Assembly (NCBI GenBank): GCA_022925895.1
Contig: JAKSYS010000286.1
Coordinates: 1 to 64,000, forward strand
Direction: 5' to 3'
Length of the DNA stretch: 64,000 nt
Origin: Fragilaria crotonensis
Lineage: Eukaryota > Bacillariophyta > Fragilariophyceae > Fragilariales > Fragilariaceae
The notes under the pieces were generated by a model that did not search any database, was not told where the DNA came from, and worked only from the letters and a program-made list of their open reading frames with translations. Within the stretch, counting starts at the first letter, position 1; each line of letters opens with the position of its first letter. The translations under genes were made by a program, and so were the position numbers. Positions 25,045 through 36,109 of this stretch are shown one piece after another.

Positions 25045-25850
25045 TTATGCGACGGCTCCTCATAACGGAACCGATGCGTATTGTGACCTTGAAACGGCTG
25101 CTGGGTTTTCTTATCAGGTGTCCTGGGCGCGTTGATATATGCATATGTTGTTGCTCGTCCGGACATTGGTTACGCGGTTACGACACTTGCGCGTTTCTCC
25201 GATCATCCGGCAAAAATACACTATGGCGCTCTGCGACGTGTTGCGCGCTATCTGCGAATGACAAAGACTTGGGGTCTATTCTACTGGCGTCGTTCCCTCA
25301 TTTCCTCTCTACCGCCCGGTACTTTCCAAACCCTCATTGCTGATCCGTCTCTGCCCGTTTTCCCGCAACCACAATCCCGACCGAACTCGCTGGGTATGTT
25401 GATGCCGCGCACGCTACTGACCTCACTACGCGCCGCTCCATTACTGGTCTCGTCTTCATGTTTGGTGGCGGTCCCTTGGCGTATAAATCAAAGATCCAGT
25501 CGACAGTTTCTACAAGCTCCACTGAGGCGGAGTTCCTCGCGGCTGTCCACGCCGCAAAGATTGCGAAATACTTGCGTTCCATTCTTCTCGAACTCGGCTA
25601 CCCACAGAGCCGACTACCCTGTTCGAAGATAACGCTGCGGCTATTCTCATGGTTAACGCAAGTCGTCCAACGCCTCGTGCACGCCATATTGATATTCAGC
25701 ATTTTGCTCTCCAGAATGGAAAGCCAACGGAGACATTGTTCTTTCCATATACCTGGCGTCGTCAATTCCGCGGACTCTTTGACTAAGTCACTCGGTTCCA
25801 CCCTGCACCATCGTCACGTTCGCCGTCTTATGGGTCATTATGGAGCTCCT
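25045..25850 (+). pseudogene. Copia-2 RNase H
   Basis: Blocks are YAYVVARPDIGYAVTTLARF (~25137), ALRRVARYLRMTKTWGLFYW (~25230) and QSTVSTSSTEAEFLAAVHAA (~25496, the Glu block). ILFSRMESQ and CSFHIPGVVNSADSLTKSLG (~25740) give the C-terminal tail. It is split over several frames. Confidence 0.78.
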
Positions 25851-25921
25851 GGGCACCAACGTCACCTAATCTCTCTTCTCTTCCCGATGCACTTCTATTT
25901 GCTCATTCGACCTATGTTCAC

Positions 25922-25932
25922 AATGGGGAGTG
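25922..25932 (+). other. Copia-2 polypurine tract
   Basis: AATGGGGAGTG lies directly before the 3' LTR start, the expected place for the plus-strand primer. Confidence 0.6.
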
Positions 25933-26336
25933 TGTCAGTGCATATATTCTTTATCTCCGCAGCACCGTGCTACTGCCTACTGCGCACGATCGACTACCCA
26001 TGGTCGTAGCTGCGCGCCATGATGTGCGCTACTATGATTAGTCTAGTTTAAACGCCGATGTACTTTCGGCTCACAACTTCTAATATAATCCTTTATTACC
26101 TCAATCGCATTCTTGCCGGTCTATCTGATCGTAAGGGTGAAGGGGCAGAAGGATATACTCAGCCACAACGCTAACGCCATCACAACACACACACAACGCG
26201 CAATCGTATCGGTATCGCCACGCGTTGTGCCTTCTTGTTCCTGCGTTCGCACCTCTTCATTGCGACGGCCTCGTCCTAACCTGACTCCCAAGCGAGTCAC
26301 TGTTTGTGGAGCCGCCGTACTAGGGAGGGTCTCACA
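25933..26336 (+). repeat. Copia-2 3' LTR
   Basis: 404-bp direct repeat of 19195-19592. It has two extra bases near 26080 and four extra near 26185 (a CA-rich tract). Confidence 0.92.
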
Positions 26337-26767
26337 CTTAGAAGGCGCTGCTCCATGTCTACCTGTCGTTGCGCTTTCTCTGCTGTTATTTCAGTCTTCA
26401 CTTTCGTGTTTGATTTCTCCTTTGCCAACATGCGCTTAACGAACTCGTCACGCTCTTGTAGATCACGTTCGCAATCTAATTTCGCTTGCTCCTCTTTCGT
26501 CAACCCAGATTCTTGTTCTTGTTGCTGACGTCGCCGTCTTCGTTCATCGTCGGGTCTTAGGATTGTGGTTGTACCTTCTTCATCGCTGTCATCGCGTGGA
26601 CTTTTACTCTTCCTTTCCTTAACTTTCTTCTTGCTCTCTCTCGTTCTGGTTGACTGCAAAACCGGGACGTCCTCCTCGTCTGTACTCGTCGTCAAAGTTT
26701 GTACTGCGCAGCTTGTTTCACCCAATCTGAGCACATTTTCATAAAGGCTTTGACAAAACAAACTCAA
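26337..26767 (-). pseudogene. Charged host-gene fragment, possibly N-terminal part of a DEAH-box splicing helicase
   Basis: The minus-strand frame reads into the copia-2 LTR, so its 3' end is cut by that element. The visible protein is Lys/Glu/Arg-rich with no catalytic domain. The stretch ERDLQERDEFVKRMLAKEK resembles the charged segment before the helicase core in Prp2/DHX16-like proteins (a weak resemblance from memory of the family). It could equally be any coiled-coil nuclear protein. 26768-26954 to its right shows nothing I can support. Confidence 0.3.
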
Positions 26768-26954
26768 TCGATCCGATGAAACTGAAATCCCACCATTCTT
26801 GAGCTAAGACAGGATGAAAGAGGGTGAGCTGTTCTTTCGTCGTGCTACGGCGACTAGATAGGAAGCAAGAGCAGAGTGTGCAAACCCCAATAAGTCATGA
26901 AGTGCGTCCAAACACCAAGTCACGATCACATCTGATGACCACGTAATACTTAAA

Positions 26955-27480
26955 CTACAAAGCGACCCTGACTAAATAACAGGTAGTTTTCTCAATAGTA
27001 CCAGAGTAGTCGAGCCTATGCAGTTCTCCTTGGACTATCAACGATTCGAGGAGCGCGCTGATATGGACTTCTTGGCATTCTCGGGGGCCTGCGAACCAGT
27101 GCACCAGTGCTAGAACCATCATCTGCGGAGAGTGTTGATACAACTGTGAACCACTCTTCAAACCGCACGTGCGATGAGTACTCCAACGAAAGTCGGTCTC
27201 GTCCTCGGTGCGTGTAATACTCGGACCAGAACCATAAAAGTGCTCGAAAATTGGGCAAAATATCTGCATGATCACCCAGAATAGAAGATAGCCCTCGATA
27301 TCGTTCGAAAGGTGGGACTTTTTGATCATCAATTTCAAGCTGATTCATAGACGCCGACAGCAATGACTCGCGTTCTCGAACCACCTCGTGACCTGTGGAG
27401 ACTGCATCCTTTTCTCTTGTATCTAATCGCCTAAGCTCGCGGATGACCCCAGAAAGCTGACGGCGACGACTCGCTAACAT
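26955..27480 (-). pseudogene. Host-gene fragment, possibly midasin-like
   Basis: The minus-strand frame at 27016-27480 contains FRALLWFWSEYYTHRGRDRL and SSHVRFEEWFTVVSTLSAD, which reads like real protein and is not transposon sequence. It lies on the same strand as the midasin-like fragment at 29429-30300 and could be a downstream piece of the same broken gene, separated by a plus-strand LRR-protein fragment. Assignment is tentative. The frame has no convincing start or continuation. Confidence 0.3.
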
Positions 27481-27537
27481 TGAAACTACGACCGCGGTGT
27501 TGAGGCAACAAATATTCTCGTGGTCGATGTTTTTCAG

Positions 27538-29432
27538 ATCAACGACGACGTACAGCAGGTCCCGTAGGAGCCGCTGAAGATGACCCCGAACGACGATGGA
27601 ACAATGGAGAAAGCCCTCACATCAGCGAACGTTCCGTTGCATGGGATAAAGACATCGTCACTGACATAAAGCTATTTAGTTATGAAGATGGCGCACCTTA
27701 TACTCCCAGTGAGACGAGAGAACGAATTGCAGCGACATACTTTGAAGGACTGATCAAGAATAGGACGGACGCATCAGGTGAGATGAGAACGGCGGCACTA
27801 CCAGCCGTCGACGCTGGGCTTTACACCAGCCCGACATCGGACGTCCCCAAATCGAATGGTAGTGACGGTGACCGCAGCAACGCAGTCTACTGGCGAAGCA
27901 AGGAGCCAGACGACGAGAGGTTGGCAGTGAGTGATGAACCTACGCTTGCCGACAAAGCCGTTTTCACCCGCAAATCAGAAGACGAGGATGATCGAAGCAA
28001 AGTTGACTCGATCATGCTAATTGACAACGACGACGAGGACGATGATGATGACGACGAGGAAGAAGATGACGAAGAGATTATGGAGGAAATCGCAAGAGAA
28101 TGCTCTCCTGTCAGCGCGTGTCTCACTGAGGTTGGCACAATGGCGGGTGAAATCTACAATAGTGTCGAGGAGAATCGCAAGCGTCAAGATTCCAACGCTG
28201 GGGCTGAAGAAGATAACTTACAAAAGGCGAGGCTATTCTGACTCAGGAAAACGAAATTTCCTTGGTTCCCTCAAACTCGGATGCTGTTCCACAGTCCGAT
28301 GAAACAACAGACCCCGACCCACCGGAGAACTCAATCACGCCTACACAACGCCCTACGACCCTCAGGAAATCCCGGCGTACCCTTCGGAAGAGGATCACTT
28401 CTGCAGTACCCAACTGAGTACGATGTCACCCACAGTCCGCTGCCTGCAGTTCCGTCTCTTCTTGGCGAAGACGTATTCGAGGATGAAGACGTTGGAACCG
28501 TCGACCGTGAATTGGATTTCAGCAACCAGACATGGAGCCAGAGACAGCAGAGGTTGGCGAGAAGGATGAGGTGCTCGTTTTGCCGAATGTCGTTGCCGGC
28601 GACGAATCGGAACCTAATCAGAAGCAGAGGAGGCTGGAGACGAACCGTCCTACGAGGACAAGATGCTGAAAGCTGAGAGGATGCCGAGGCTACCAATTCT
28701 ATTCTGAGCAGCGCTGCGTTGAGCGCAGCTCTATTGGGCTGGGCCCGAAGATATCGAATCGTCTTTCCGACGTACCGCAAGATGAGCGACTGGCTGCTCC
28801 CGAAGGAGTAGATCCCATTGATATTCCTATCCGAAGAGGCGCGTCGGCGGAGAAACCATGTCCAGTGGGGAAGCCTATGTTGTGGGATCCATCGATGATT
28901 CCTCTCGTGATCCCCAGCATCCCGAAGCTATGGTATGGATTCATAAACACCCCACTAACGAGGATATGAATGCGAGCCATGATTACCCGGTCGGGACTGC
29001 TGTGAACGAGAGTCGCGACGACGGGGTCTCAGAAGAAGAACATTTCATTGACGAGGAGCAACCACCTGATAACTCAAAGACCCGCGACGCGTTCGCACAA
29101 TCGAAGGATACTGGAAGTTGGGTCGAAAGTGCTATATCTTGATCTGCATCGGTCTCGCTGTTCTCGCGATAATTATTGCCATCAGTGTCGTCTTCGGGAC
29201 GAAAAGCGCGAGTAGCAATGCGATGGAGGGACCTTCCACAGGCGGCGAGACTCGTGAGACACAATTCAGTCAACTTCTTCTTGTGGGAAATTCTCTGGCG
29301 GATCCTTCGCTACTTTCGGATGAATCATCGTCGGAGTCCAAGGCGATGAATTGGATCATTTACGAAGACCCACTGGCGCTTGATCCTACCAACGCCTCGG
29401 CTGAGAACGAATTGCGTATCTTGCAGATCTAG
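27538..29432 (+). pseudogene. N-terminal part of a diatom-type LRR transmembrane protein
   Basis: A possible 3' splice site (TTTTTCAG, to ~27535) precedes an open frame reading DQRRRTAGPVGAAEDDPERR and onward through 27783-28241. This part is acidic and low-complexity. After frame changes it resumes with a single membrane segment CYILICIGLAVLAIIIAISVV (residues at ~29132-29195) and then MNWIIYEDPLALDPTNASAE. In diatom LRR membrane proteins this order (cytoplasmic disordered part, TM helix, W-x-EDP block) precedes the leucine-rich repeats. Here the frame ends at RILQI and a stop at 29430-29432, just before the repeats would begin. The frame at 29070-29120 is also shifted. It is a truncated, decayed piece. 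Confidence 0.6.
28027..28080 (+). repeat. GAC/GAA/GAT trinucleotide tract (Asp/Glu run)
   Basis: Degenerate trinucleotide repeat encoding a long run of Asp and Glu inside the LRR-protein fragment. Its complement gives a spurious Ser-rich reading frame. Confidence 0.8.
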
Positions 29433-30300
29433 CCGCACTGCATTTCCGAAATAGACACTTCCGCCCGCAGTCGCTGCACCTCAAGCAGAGACCGTTCAAA
29501 ATAGGATTTTGCGTTCGCAAGCTGGGTCATGGCGCCCTCGGATAGAAGGGAGCCACAAGGGGATGGGACAGGCAAAAGAAACATGTGTTTCATGTCACGC
29601 AGTTCACCCGGAACTGACCATTTTGTATTTTTGAACCCGTTCTTCTTGAGGGCCTTGAAAAGATCCGACACAGCTCGCTGCTTCATCTGTTGTGAGGTTT
29701 TATCCTTCCTTAGAGACTGGATGCGGTCGAAGATGGCTACGCATACATCTGCGGAGAGCTGGGATCCCATTTGAGCCCAAGATTGCCGGTATTCAGTTTC
29801 CACCCGTAGTAACATCGTAATGCATCTCTTTGTGATATTGACTCATTCTTCTCACGAACTCGTCAGAATCAAGTCCGACGTTGAGAGCGGATTCCCACTT
29901 CCTTCGAACCGGAGTCGTCGAATAGGCTATCGATTCAGCATCATGAATCTCCACCGAATTCTCAATCAGAGGGAAAATTTCCCTATTGCTCGGAACTTTC
30001 GTCGACGATTCGGTGCCGGCGCTATCTGGAGCTCGAATACCTTCGCTGTAGTATTCCTCCAGAAGCGACAAAGAGACACTTCGAGGACGTCGTCATACCC
30101 GCGAAGGTGTTTCATCAGCTTTCGATGATTCCTTTCGGTCGACTCGACGAGGGCATAGTAAGATTGCTCGTCCCACTTCGCAAGTTTCACTTCGTCTTTC
30201 AGCTTGGATTCAAGTGGACTCCGCATTGCGTTCTGTCGCGAAGCGACAGAGGAGGAATTGCGAGTAATATGAACAAATTGACGAAAGAATGCGGAAGATA
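29429..30300 (-). pseudogene. MDN1: Midasin (Rea1/MDN1) fragment, frameshifted
   Basis: Midasin is the giant AAA+ ATPase that removes assembly factors from pre-60S ribosomes. Three overlapping minus-strand frames give pieces of its linker region: KLKDEVKLAKWDEQSYYALV and STERNHRKLMKHLRGYDDVL (30100-30240), then SLLEEYYSEGIR (~30050), then AVSDLFKALKKNGFKNTKWS (~29640). The KLAKWD...SYYAL...EKxHRKL pattern is characteristic of midasin in my knowledge of the family. At least two frameshifts are needed to join the pieces, and the ATPase ring and MIDAS domain are absent. A functional copy presumably exists elsewhere. Confidence 0.55.
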
Positions 30301-30625
30301 GACTGCCCAGCGAGGTCAACGTTGGCTCCAAACTGACATGCCAGCGACTTAACGAGCCCGATCTGCATACTGGTGTACGCAACTGCTCTGAAACGAGGAT
30401 TAGATCCTGATGGAGGCAACGCCGCATGCACCAGGTCGGACCGCCATACGATCACGTCGCCTTTGGCGAGATGGATTCGTTTAGGTTCCAACAAAAAATC
30501 ATTTTGAAGTCTATCGATTTCCTCATCGGTCAACGGAACCCAGGAGAACTTACCATGATAAATGTCCTTCGTGAGTTCTTGGTCTTCAATCAAGGCGGCA
30601 GCTGAATCAAAGCAGGAATCATGAT
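30301..30625 (-). pseudogene. Phytanoyl-CoA dioxygenase-like (PhyH) fragment
   Basis: The minus-strand frame contains LAKGDVIVWRSDLVHAALPP and NPRFRAVAYTSMQ. This fits the C-terminal half of a PhyH-type Fe(II)/2-oxoglutarate dioxygenase: GD-x-W...H (distal iron-binding His) followed by R (2-oxoglutarate-binding Arg). Upstream it reads DEEIDRLQNDFLLEPKRI. The N-terminal HxD iron-binding motif is not present, so it is only part of a gene. It runs straight into the midasin-like fragment with no clean boundary. Confidence 0.5.
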
Positions 30626-30909
30626 CAGGTGCCAGTCAGCAGAGCGGCGACGTCATGATCAGCAACAAACAAATCCAACTTCGCACAAAACTGACGATTA
30701 CCAGACAGGCTCTCAGATCGGGTAACCACAAGACTGGTGTGTCAAGTGACCCAACCAAGTGACCTATTCAAGTATTGTGAGAATCGTGCGATGTTGGTTG
30801 TGTGTGATGCATGCACAACATCGAAACCACTTTTGCTTTGAGGACTCCTGCTTGAACAACATGATGACAAGTTGTTTGGAGTGTGTGTGTTGGTGTTCTC
30901 CGCAGCTTC
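30626..30909. other. Spacer left of the TIR transposon
   Basis: No coding frame I can support. It contains a short imperfect direct repeat (CAAGTGACC, ~30750-30765) and GTGT-rich sequence near 30880. Confidence 0.4.
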
Positions 30910-31029
30910 AGCCAAGGGTACATATATTTTAGAGGGTGGACAACGTGCGTAGAAGCTCATGTAGAGGCCATGTTTGATGTCTCGTAAAAATCGTCCTTCC
31001 GTCATCGGTTCCATCACGCACAAGAAAAA
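30910..31029 (+). repeat. Left terminal inverted repeat
   Basis: Imperfect inverted copy of 35621-35741; similarity ends inward at CAAGAAAAA (~31029). Confidence 0.8.
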
Positions 31030-31168
31030 TCTTCGATCATTCACCCCACAGTAAAAGCATTAAGCATCATACTAGTTGCAGCATTGTCAGCCATCATTCT
31101 TGATCCTTGGCAGCTGTTGTTGACATCAAGGTGTGTACGGTTGTTGTCCTAGTAGTAGTACTAGCAAC

Positions 31169-34100
31169 ATGGACCATTCTGATAAAAAGAAGAAACATTC
31201 CATTACCCCATATCCTGGCAGTGGTGCCCCTAGTGGAAAACGCCGAAAACACATCTTCCGTCGATGTGACTGTGGATTGCAGTTTTGTCACAAAGGGGAC
31301 ATCCAAGCAACATTGGATGAACTCAACTGCCATGAGTTGACAGACTTCAAGCAAGTTTACGCATGTGACAGTCCATCGACTCATACCCAGAGGAAGCATT
31401 TTGCCTTTCGGAAGAGTGTTGAGGTCCATCTCAGGATTCCGCTCCACCTTGTGAAGGCAGGAAAGCGATACTACATTCACAAATTCCATTGGCCGATTGT
31501 GTTGATTCAGATGCGGCTTGCTACCACATTGCTATTAAATGCCAAATGCATAAAAATTATCCAAGACCAACAACAAATGTTGTATGGAATAACAAGCGAG
31601 TCGCTGGGGAATCTCGCAATACATACAAAACCTTGCCCGTGAGTTCCTTGCTGGCTTGACACTTTCAAGAAGAGACGTCAGACCTTCACCTTCAAGTTCA
31701 AGCACCTGTGGCATCACAAAGGACATCATAGCCTATATCAAGCCATGTCATCAGACCGTTCGCTTCGACACAACATCCGCTCAGAACAAGTTCCTGATGA
31801 TGCCGTCATGCAAGGGGTGGAAACTGCTTCAACGAACCAGTATAAAATTGAAGAAACCCCAGCCTATCATCGTATTCCGTCCACGTCATCTTTGACAGGA
31901 AACGTTGAAGGTGGATCTCCACTATACGCTAGCCCTGTGTCGTCGCCACTAGCTCCACGGGCTCTTTTACCACCTACACCCCAATCAGAAATTGTAACGA
32001 CACCTGAGACTATTGTCAGAAAACTACGGCAGCGTTTTCAGAGTCACCAACAGCGTGGACATGCATGCAAAGACTTTCTAGAAACAAAAGGAGTCACTCG
32101 ATGAATTCAACCAGCTTTTACCAGAAGTTGAAGTTTCAAACCTATTTTTGGCGGCTTCCGGCGCGATGGACGACGAGCAAGATGATGCAGAAGCTGACAA
32201 ACCTGATGCCGAAAACGGAGCTACAATGCCTAAGTCTAACCGCAAAAGACAAGGTGCGATGGACTTGTGTCTTTCTTACAAGCCGGCAATGTATGTAAAC
32301 CTTTGGAGACTAAGAACCACAAAAAATGTCGCACATAACCTCGAGTTTTCTACAACAACGGATCCCTCACGGGCGATGAATTACTCAGACAGTTTTGAGG
32401 TGGCAGGGCACTGTGAGCTGATTGGGGTCGAATTTTGGGTTTGTTGAATGATGCTGCTGGGCAAAATGTGAAGTTTGTTGATTTGCTTAGATCCGCTAAT
32501 ACCAGATTCTCCGTGACAGGTTATCCATCGAAAGAGGCGGTTACGTTTGCAAACCATATAGATCCAACCCAATTGGTGGCTGCCTACCACTGCTCATCGC
32601 ACAATCTGAAGGCAAGCCGCAACCAGCTTCTACGAAGCCATCCGAATGGCTCGCGATTACTAAAAATGCACGAAACCCATTTTGGTTGGACAGAAATCGA
32701 AGAGTGCTACAATCGCGACATCATGAGACAACCCCAAATCACCAAACTTCGCCAGGCTTCCGTTGATGTCGACTCATACTCCACCATGTGTGTGTCCTAT
32801 GCCAAAGCTCCTTCAGCCCGGGAAACCTTGATTGAACAGTGTCTCTTTCTTGCCAACTCCCTGATGTGCAGTAATAAAATGAAGGAGCTCGACCTGGGGA
32901 ACGCTCAAAAAATATATCGGAATGCAATTCCAATATTCCGGAGCATGGTGACTCCTCATACGCCGTACCACATTCGATCAGCTTTGAATACATTGGAATA
33001 CACCAGTGTGGTCGGCGCTATTTTCAATGATTTTTTCTTGAATAGAGAAGTTACTATAACAAAGGACAACATCGATGCCCATGAGGCAATGATAAAAACA
33101 TTTGTGGACGAGTTCTATGACAAGTGGTATGAAAATCTTGATGTCGGCCTAACAAAAAAGGATCGGTCCAAGCACTTTGTATCATCAATAACCTACAAAA
33201 ATCTGCGGATGAGTGTGCGAGGTTTCTTTGAGTACTGTCGACTAGCCTTATTCAAGTCGAGCAACCCACCTGATTTCATTCTGGTCAGTCACTCGAATTC
33301 GAGCTCTATTGAGTCCGTATTTTCATTGGCAAGAAGTCAAAACAGAGATACACCGCAGGGATTTTGCACATCGATTGCAGTTCAAAGCTCCACCGAAGCG
33401 GTTGCTGTGGTAAAGACATTCAACAAGCCAGCATATGCCAGTGAGGACATTCCTGATGTCGACATGTCAGGAATGTTAGATTTGCTGAACAGAAAAGATG
33501 CTGAGCGAGACCGAATTTTCGCAAATTTCCTGTCGCGTCGAAAAGAAATTCAAGCCAGAGCCACAACTATTTATCAAGTGCAAATAATATTTGGAGGAAT
33601 TATCAAATCAAGTCTTTCATCGGGCTACAAACGAATGCTAGAGATACTCGAGGGCAAAGCAAAACAAAGGCTTGAAGCATGCGGCTTTCTAGGCCTGCTC
33701 CTAGCGGACGAAAAGGATTTTGTAGCCACGTTGAAGCTCGCAATTTTTACTTCCAATGAGGGTTGGTACAAATCTCTATGCTGTCTGGAAGAAGACGATG
33801 AAATCAATTTCAACGCAGCTTGTTCGTGCATCCTGTCTCATCTGTTTCGGAACTTATATGAAGCGTCAACTTTCAAGAATCGGAAGAATGTTCTCTCTTC
33901 ATACCACCACCGATTGTACAAACTGATGAAGGAGAGGAATCTCCCTCCGTGGAAATATGTAAATGATGCATTGCCTGCCTGTCTGAGAACAAACGATGCA
34001 CCAGTGTGTCTTTTAATACAACGCTTGTCTGACGTATTGTTGGAGTGGGTGTACGATGCCATGTCTGTAAGGCTGTCAGAAAAACAAACTGAAAGGTAGA

Positions 34101-34838
34101 GACTGCTTTACCGCATCAGTCGAAGGCCAACAACATTGCTTCCCAGGAAGAGCTCATGAATCAAGTGCAGCGTTTCTTTGGTTGGTCTATTTTTCCTTAA
34201 AGCAGAAACTGGAAAGCGAGCAACACGACAATGAGGAACACCTTGCATTACTGGACAAAATGTCCGTGCTTCACCATGAGGTAATCCACGATGATCACTA
34301 CATGAAGAACTGCTATCCCTTTGCCAACCAACTTTTAAATAAAGGTGGCCTCACATTGGTTGCAATTAGGTTCATCGGATTTGGTCGGAGCCTCATGACG
34401 AAGGTGAAAGAGTTGACAGTCCAAACATTGCTTCAAAAAGGCAACAGGGCTATCGAGGACCATGTTGCCGATGTCCATAGTTCTCAGAATCTGAAACGAA
34501 TCTTTTGGTCATGTTGCAATTCCAGTTACAACGAGACGATAAATGAAAACAAAAATGAGAGTATCCTGCAGTCACTTTATGTAGCACTGACGAAGAAAAC
34601 AATCCACGCATGGGCAGGTATGATTTCCCGTCGATTCAAGGAATTGTATACAGGCAGACATGCAAACAACACAACAAAGTTACCATTACGTGTCGAATTG
34701 GAGGCATCATCTAAGATGAGCTGGAAGAATAAATCAGCGTTGAAGAAAGGAGCGGAAACTGAGCAGAAGAACCACACCACCAAACTACCGGTAGTGCCAT
34801 TAGAGGATATCAACATAAAATGTAAGCATGAATTGTGA
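31169..34838 (+). pseudogene. Transposase-like gene of the TIR element, frames interrupted
   Basis: Coding blocks in order: ATG 31169, reading HIFRRCDCGLQFCHKGDIQA (a Cys/His cluster that may bind zinc); 31745-32104; 32148-32447 (acidic, then FEVAGHCELIGVEF); the long open stretch 32435-34099 (~550 codons, no ATG at its start); and 34089-34838 (GRDCF, HCFPGRAHES, Lys-rich end). Joins need small frameshifts (~32095, ~32430, ~34095) or short introns I cannot define. The block SSIESVFSLARSQNRDTP (~33300) recalls the ENFFSxxR...P block of P-element/THAP9-type transposases, but I cannot place three catalytic acids. No known family is assigned. Confidence 0.6.
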
Positions 34839-34899
34839 TCGTCCTGGAAAGAATATTGAGAAAACCGCCATCCGAATGAGCTCCACAGGTGTTGTCACT

Positions 34900-35340
34900 G
34901 ATCTTCATCGGTGTCGGGATATCTCAACAAAATATTGACTTCTAATGGAAGGACTTGGCATTGTATTGGTCAAACGGTCCGCCAAAGGGATGGTAGATGG
35001 ACGGATCGAAGGATTTGTCTAGGGACTTGTGGATGGAATGTCAATACACGGTGCCAGAAGGGTTCAAAAGACTTCGTCGGCAGTCACTCGGCTCCAACAA
35101 TGGCGGCCCAGTCAATTGGAATCGCGACAGGACCGTGCAATTTGTTGCAGATGTTTCTCTGTGTCGGCATATTTCAAAGCGGCGGTCAAGGATGGGGAAT
35201 CACTTCGACAGTCACTCGGCTCAATCAGTCAATCGGAATTGCGATGGGACCGTGGAACTTGTCATTAATGACACTCAGTGCCGAGATATCTTGACAGAAC
35301 CATTTAAGCAACCGGCGGGTGTGCGAAGGAATTGATGGGA
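34900..35340 (+). repeat. Subterminal imperfect tandem repeats (128-bp period)
   Basis: CAGTCACTCGGCTC occurs at 35081 and 35209. Each copy is followed by similar words (AATTGGAATCGCGA / AATCGGAATTGCGA; GGGACCGTG / GGACCGTG; TGTCGGCATAT / TGCCGAGATAT). A related unit starts near 34900. This lies inside the right end of the TIR transposon, where subterminal repeats often bind transposase. Confidence 0.7.
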
Positions 35341-35620
35341 TTGGCGGAAGAATGACTTCTCATTGGTCTGATCGAAGGATCTGTCAAATGGCTGGCGGAT
35401 GGATTTATCAGGCGCGACAAACGGATGAGCTCGCTGTATTCTTGCAAAGGATTGGAGAATGGAGCGCCAGTCGTGCTGGGCAGTGGGTGGAGATGAACTT
35501 GGGCTTGGATGGGAACGCCAGTGGGAACAGTCGCTTGCGGTTGGGTCATTCGATGGTCACATAGTGAGTTGTTGTGTTGTTGTTGCTGTTGTGAGCTTTC
35601 GTTGTTGCAGTGGTGAAAAG

Positions 35621-35741
35621 TTTTTGTGCGTGATGGCACTGATGACGGAAGGACGATTTTAACGAGACATCGAACATCTCTTCTGGTACCAGGTACTAGT
35701 ACTCGTTGTCCACCCTCTAAAATCATATGTACCCTTGGCTT
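35621..35741 (-). repeat. Right terminal inverted repeat
   Basis: Imperfect inverted copy of 30910-31029. Confidence 0.8.
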
Positions 35742-35859
35742 CAGCCCTGTTCTTCAAACTTGAATTTTGCAGTCCTTCTCCGACTACTACAACTAGTAGT
35801 AGTACTCGTACTCAAGTTTACTCTGTCCACGACCGTTGTATGTTTCGAGTTGGGAGTGG

Positions 35860-36109
35860 TACTACCGTAAATTGCGCCCATTAAGAGATGGGGAATGTAC
35901 ATGAATCACTTTCAAAATCTCTTAATCACCACAAACTTTTAATTTTTGTATGTACAAGATTCCCGACAGTAGGAGTAGTCAACGACTACTATAGCATCTC
36001 TTAATCACCACAACATTGCGTATTTTAGGATGTACATAAGATTCCGTCAGAATTCCGTCAAAATCTCTTAATCACCTTCATCTCTTAATGGGCGCAATTT
36101 ACGGTAGTA
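35860..36109. repeat. 250-bp MITE-like element with 31-bp perfect inverted termini
   Basis: Positions 35860-35890 (TACTACCGTAAATTGCGCCC and on to AGAGATG) are an exact inverted copy of 36079-36109. The inside is A+T-rich, non-coding, and repeats the words ATCTCTTAATCACC three times (~35917, 35996, 36063), each related to the terminal word ATCTCTTAAT. There is no direct target duplication; the flanks themselves are GTAC-rich and palindromic. Confidence 0.75.

Larger units (their letters stand above)
19195..26336 (+). mobile_element. Copia-2: Ty1/copia element with half-tRNA primer site
   Basis: Direct repeats 19195-19592 and 25933-26336 begin TGTCAGTGCATATATTC and end GGGTCTCACA. They enclose gag, protease, integrase, RT and RNase H on the plus strand. 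The LTRs differ by two small indels (2 and 4 nt, which account for the length difference) and at least one substitution. The flanks (ACAAAAT on the left, CTTAGAAG on the right) show no target duplication, and the left flank (LINE-C) is not continued on the right. Pol is split over many frames, so this copy is dead. Confidence 0.92.
30910..35741 (+). mobile_element. DNA transposon with ~120-bp terminal inverted repeats, family not recognised
   Basis: The left end (30910-31029, starting AGCCAAGGGTACATAT) is an imperfect inverted copy of the right end (35621-35741, ending ATATGTACCCTTGGCT). Long blocks match well, for example TAGAGGGTGGACAACG against CGTTGTCCACCCTCTA and CGTCCTTCCGTCATCG against its complement. 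Between them lies a plus-strand transposase-like coding region (31169-34838) and, on the right, subterminal tandem repeats (34900-35340). The termini do not show an obvious target duplication; a 2-bp TC is possible. Confidence 0.8.

Noticed and set aside
27887-28138. Ser-rich minus-strand frame
   Set aside because: It is the complement of the Asp/Glu trinucleotide tract in the LRR-protein fragment.
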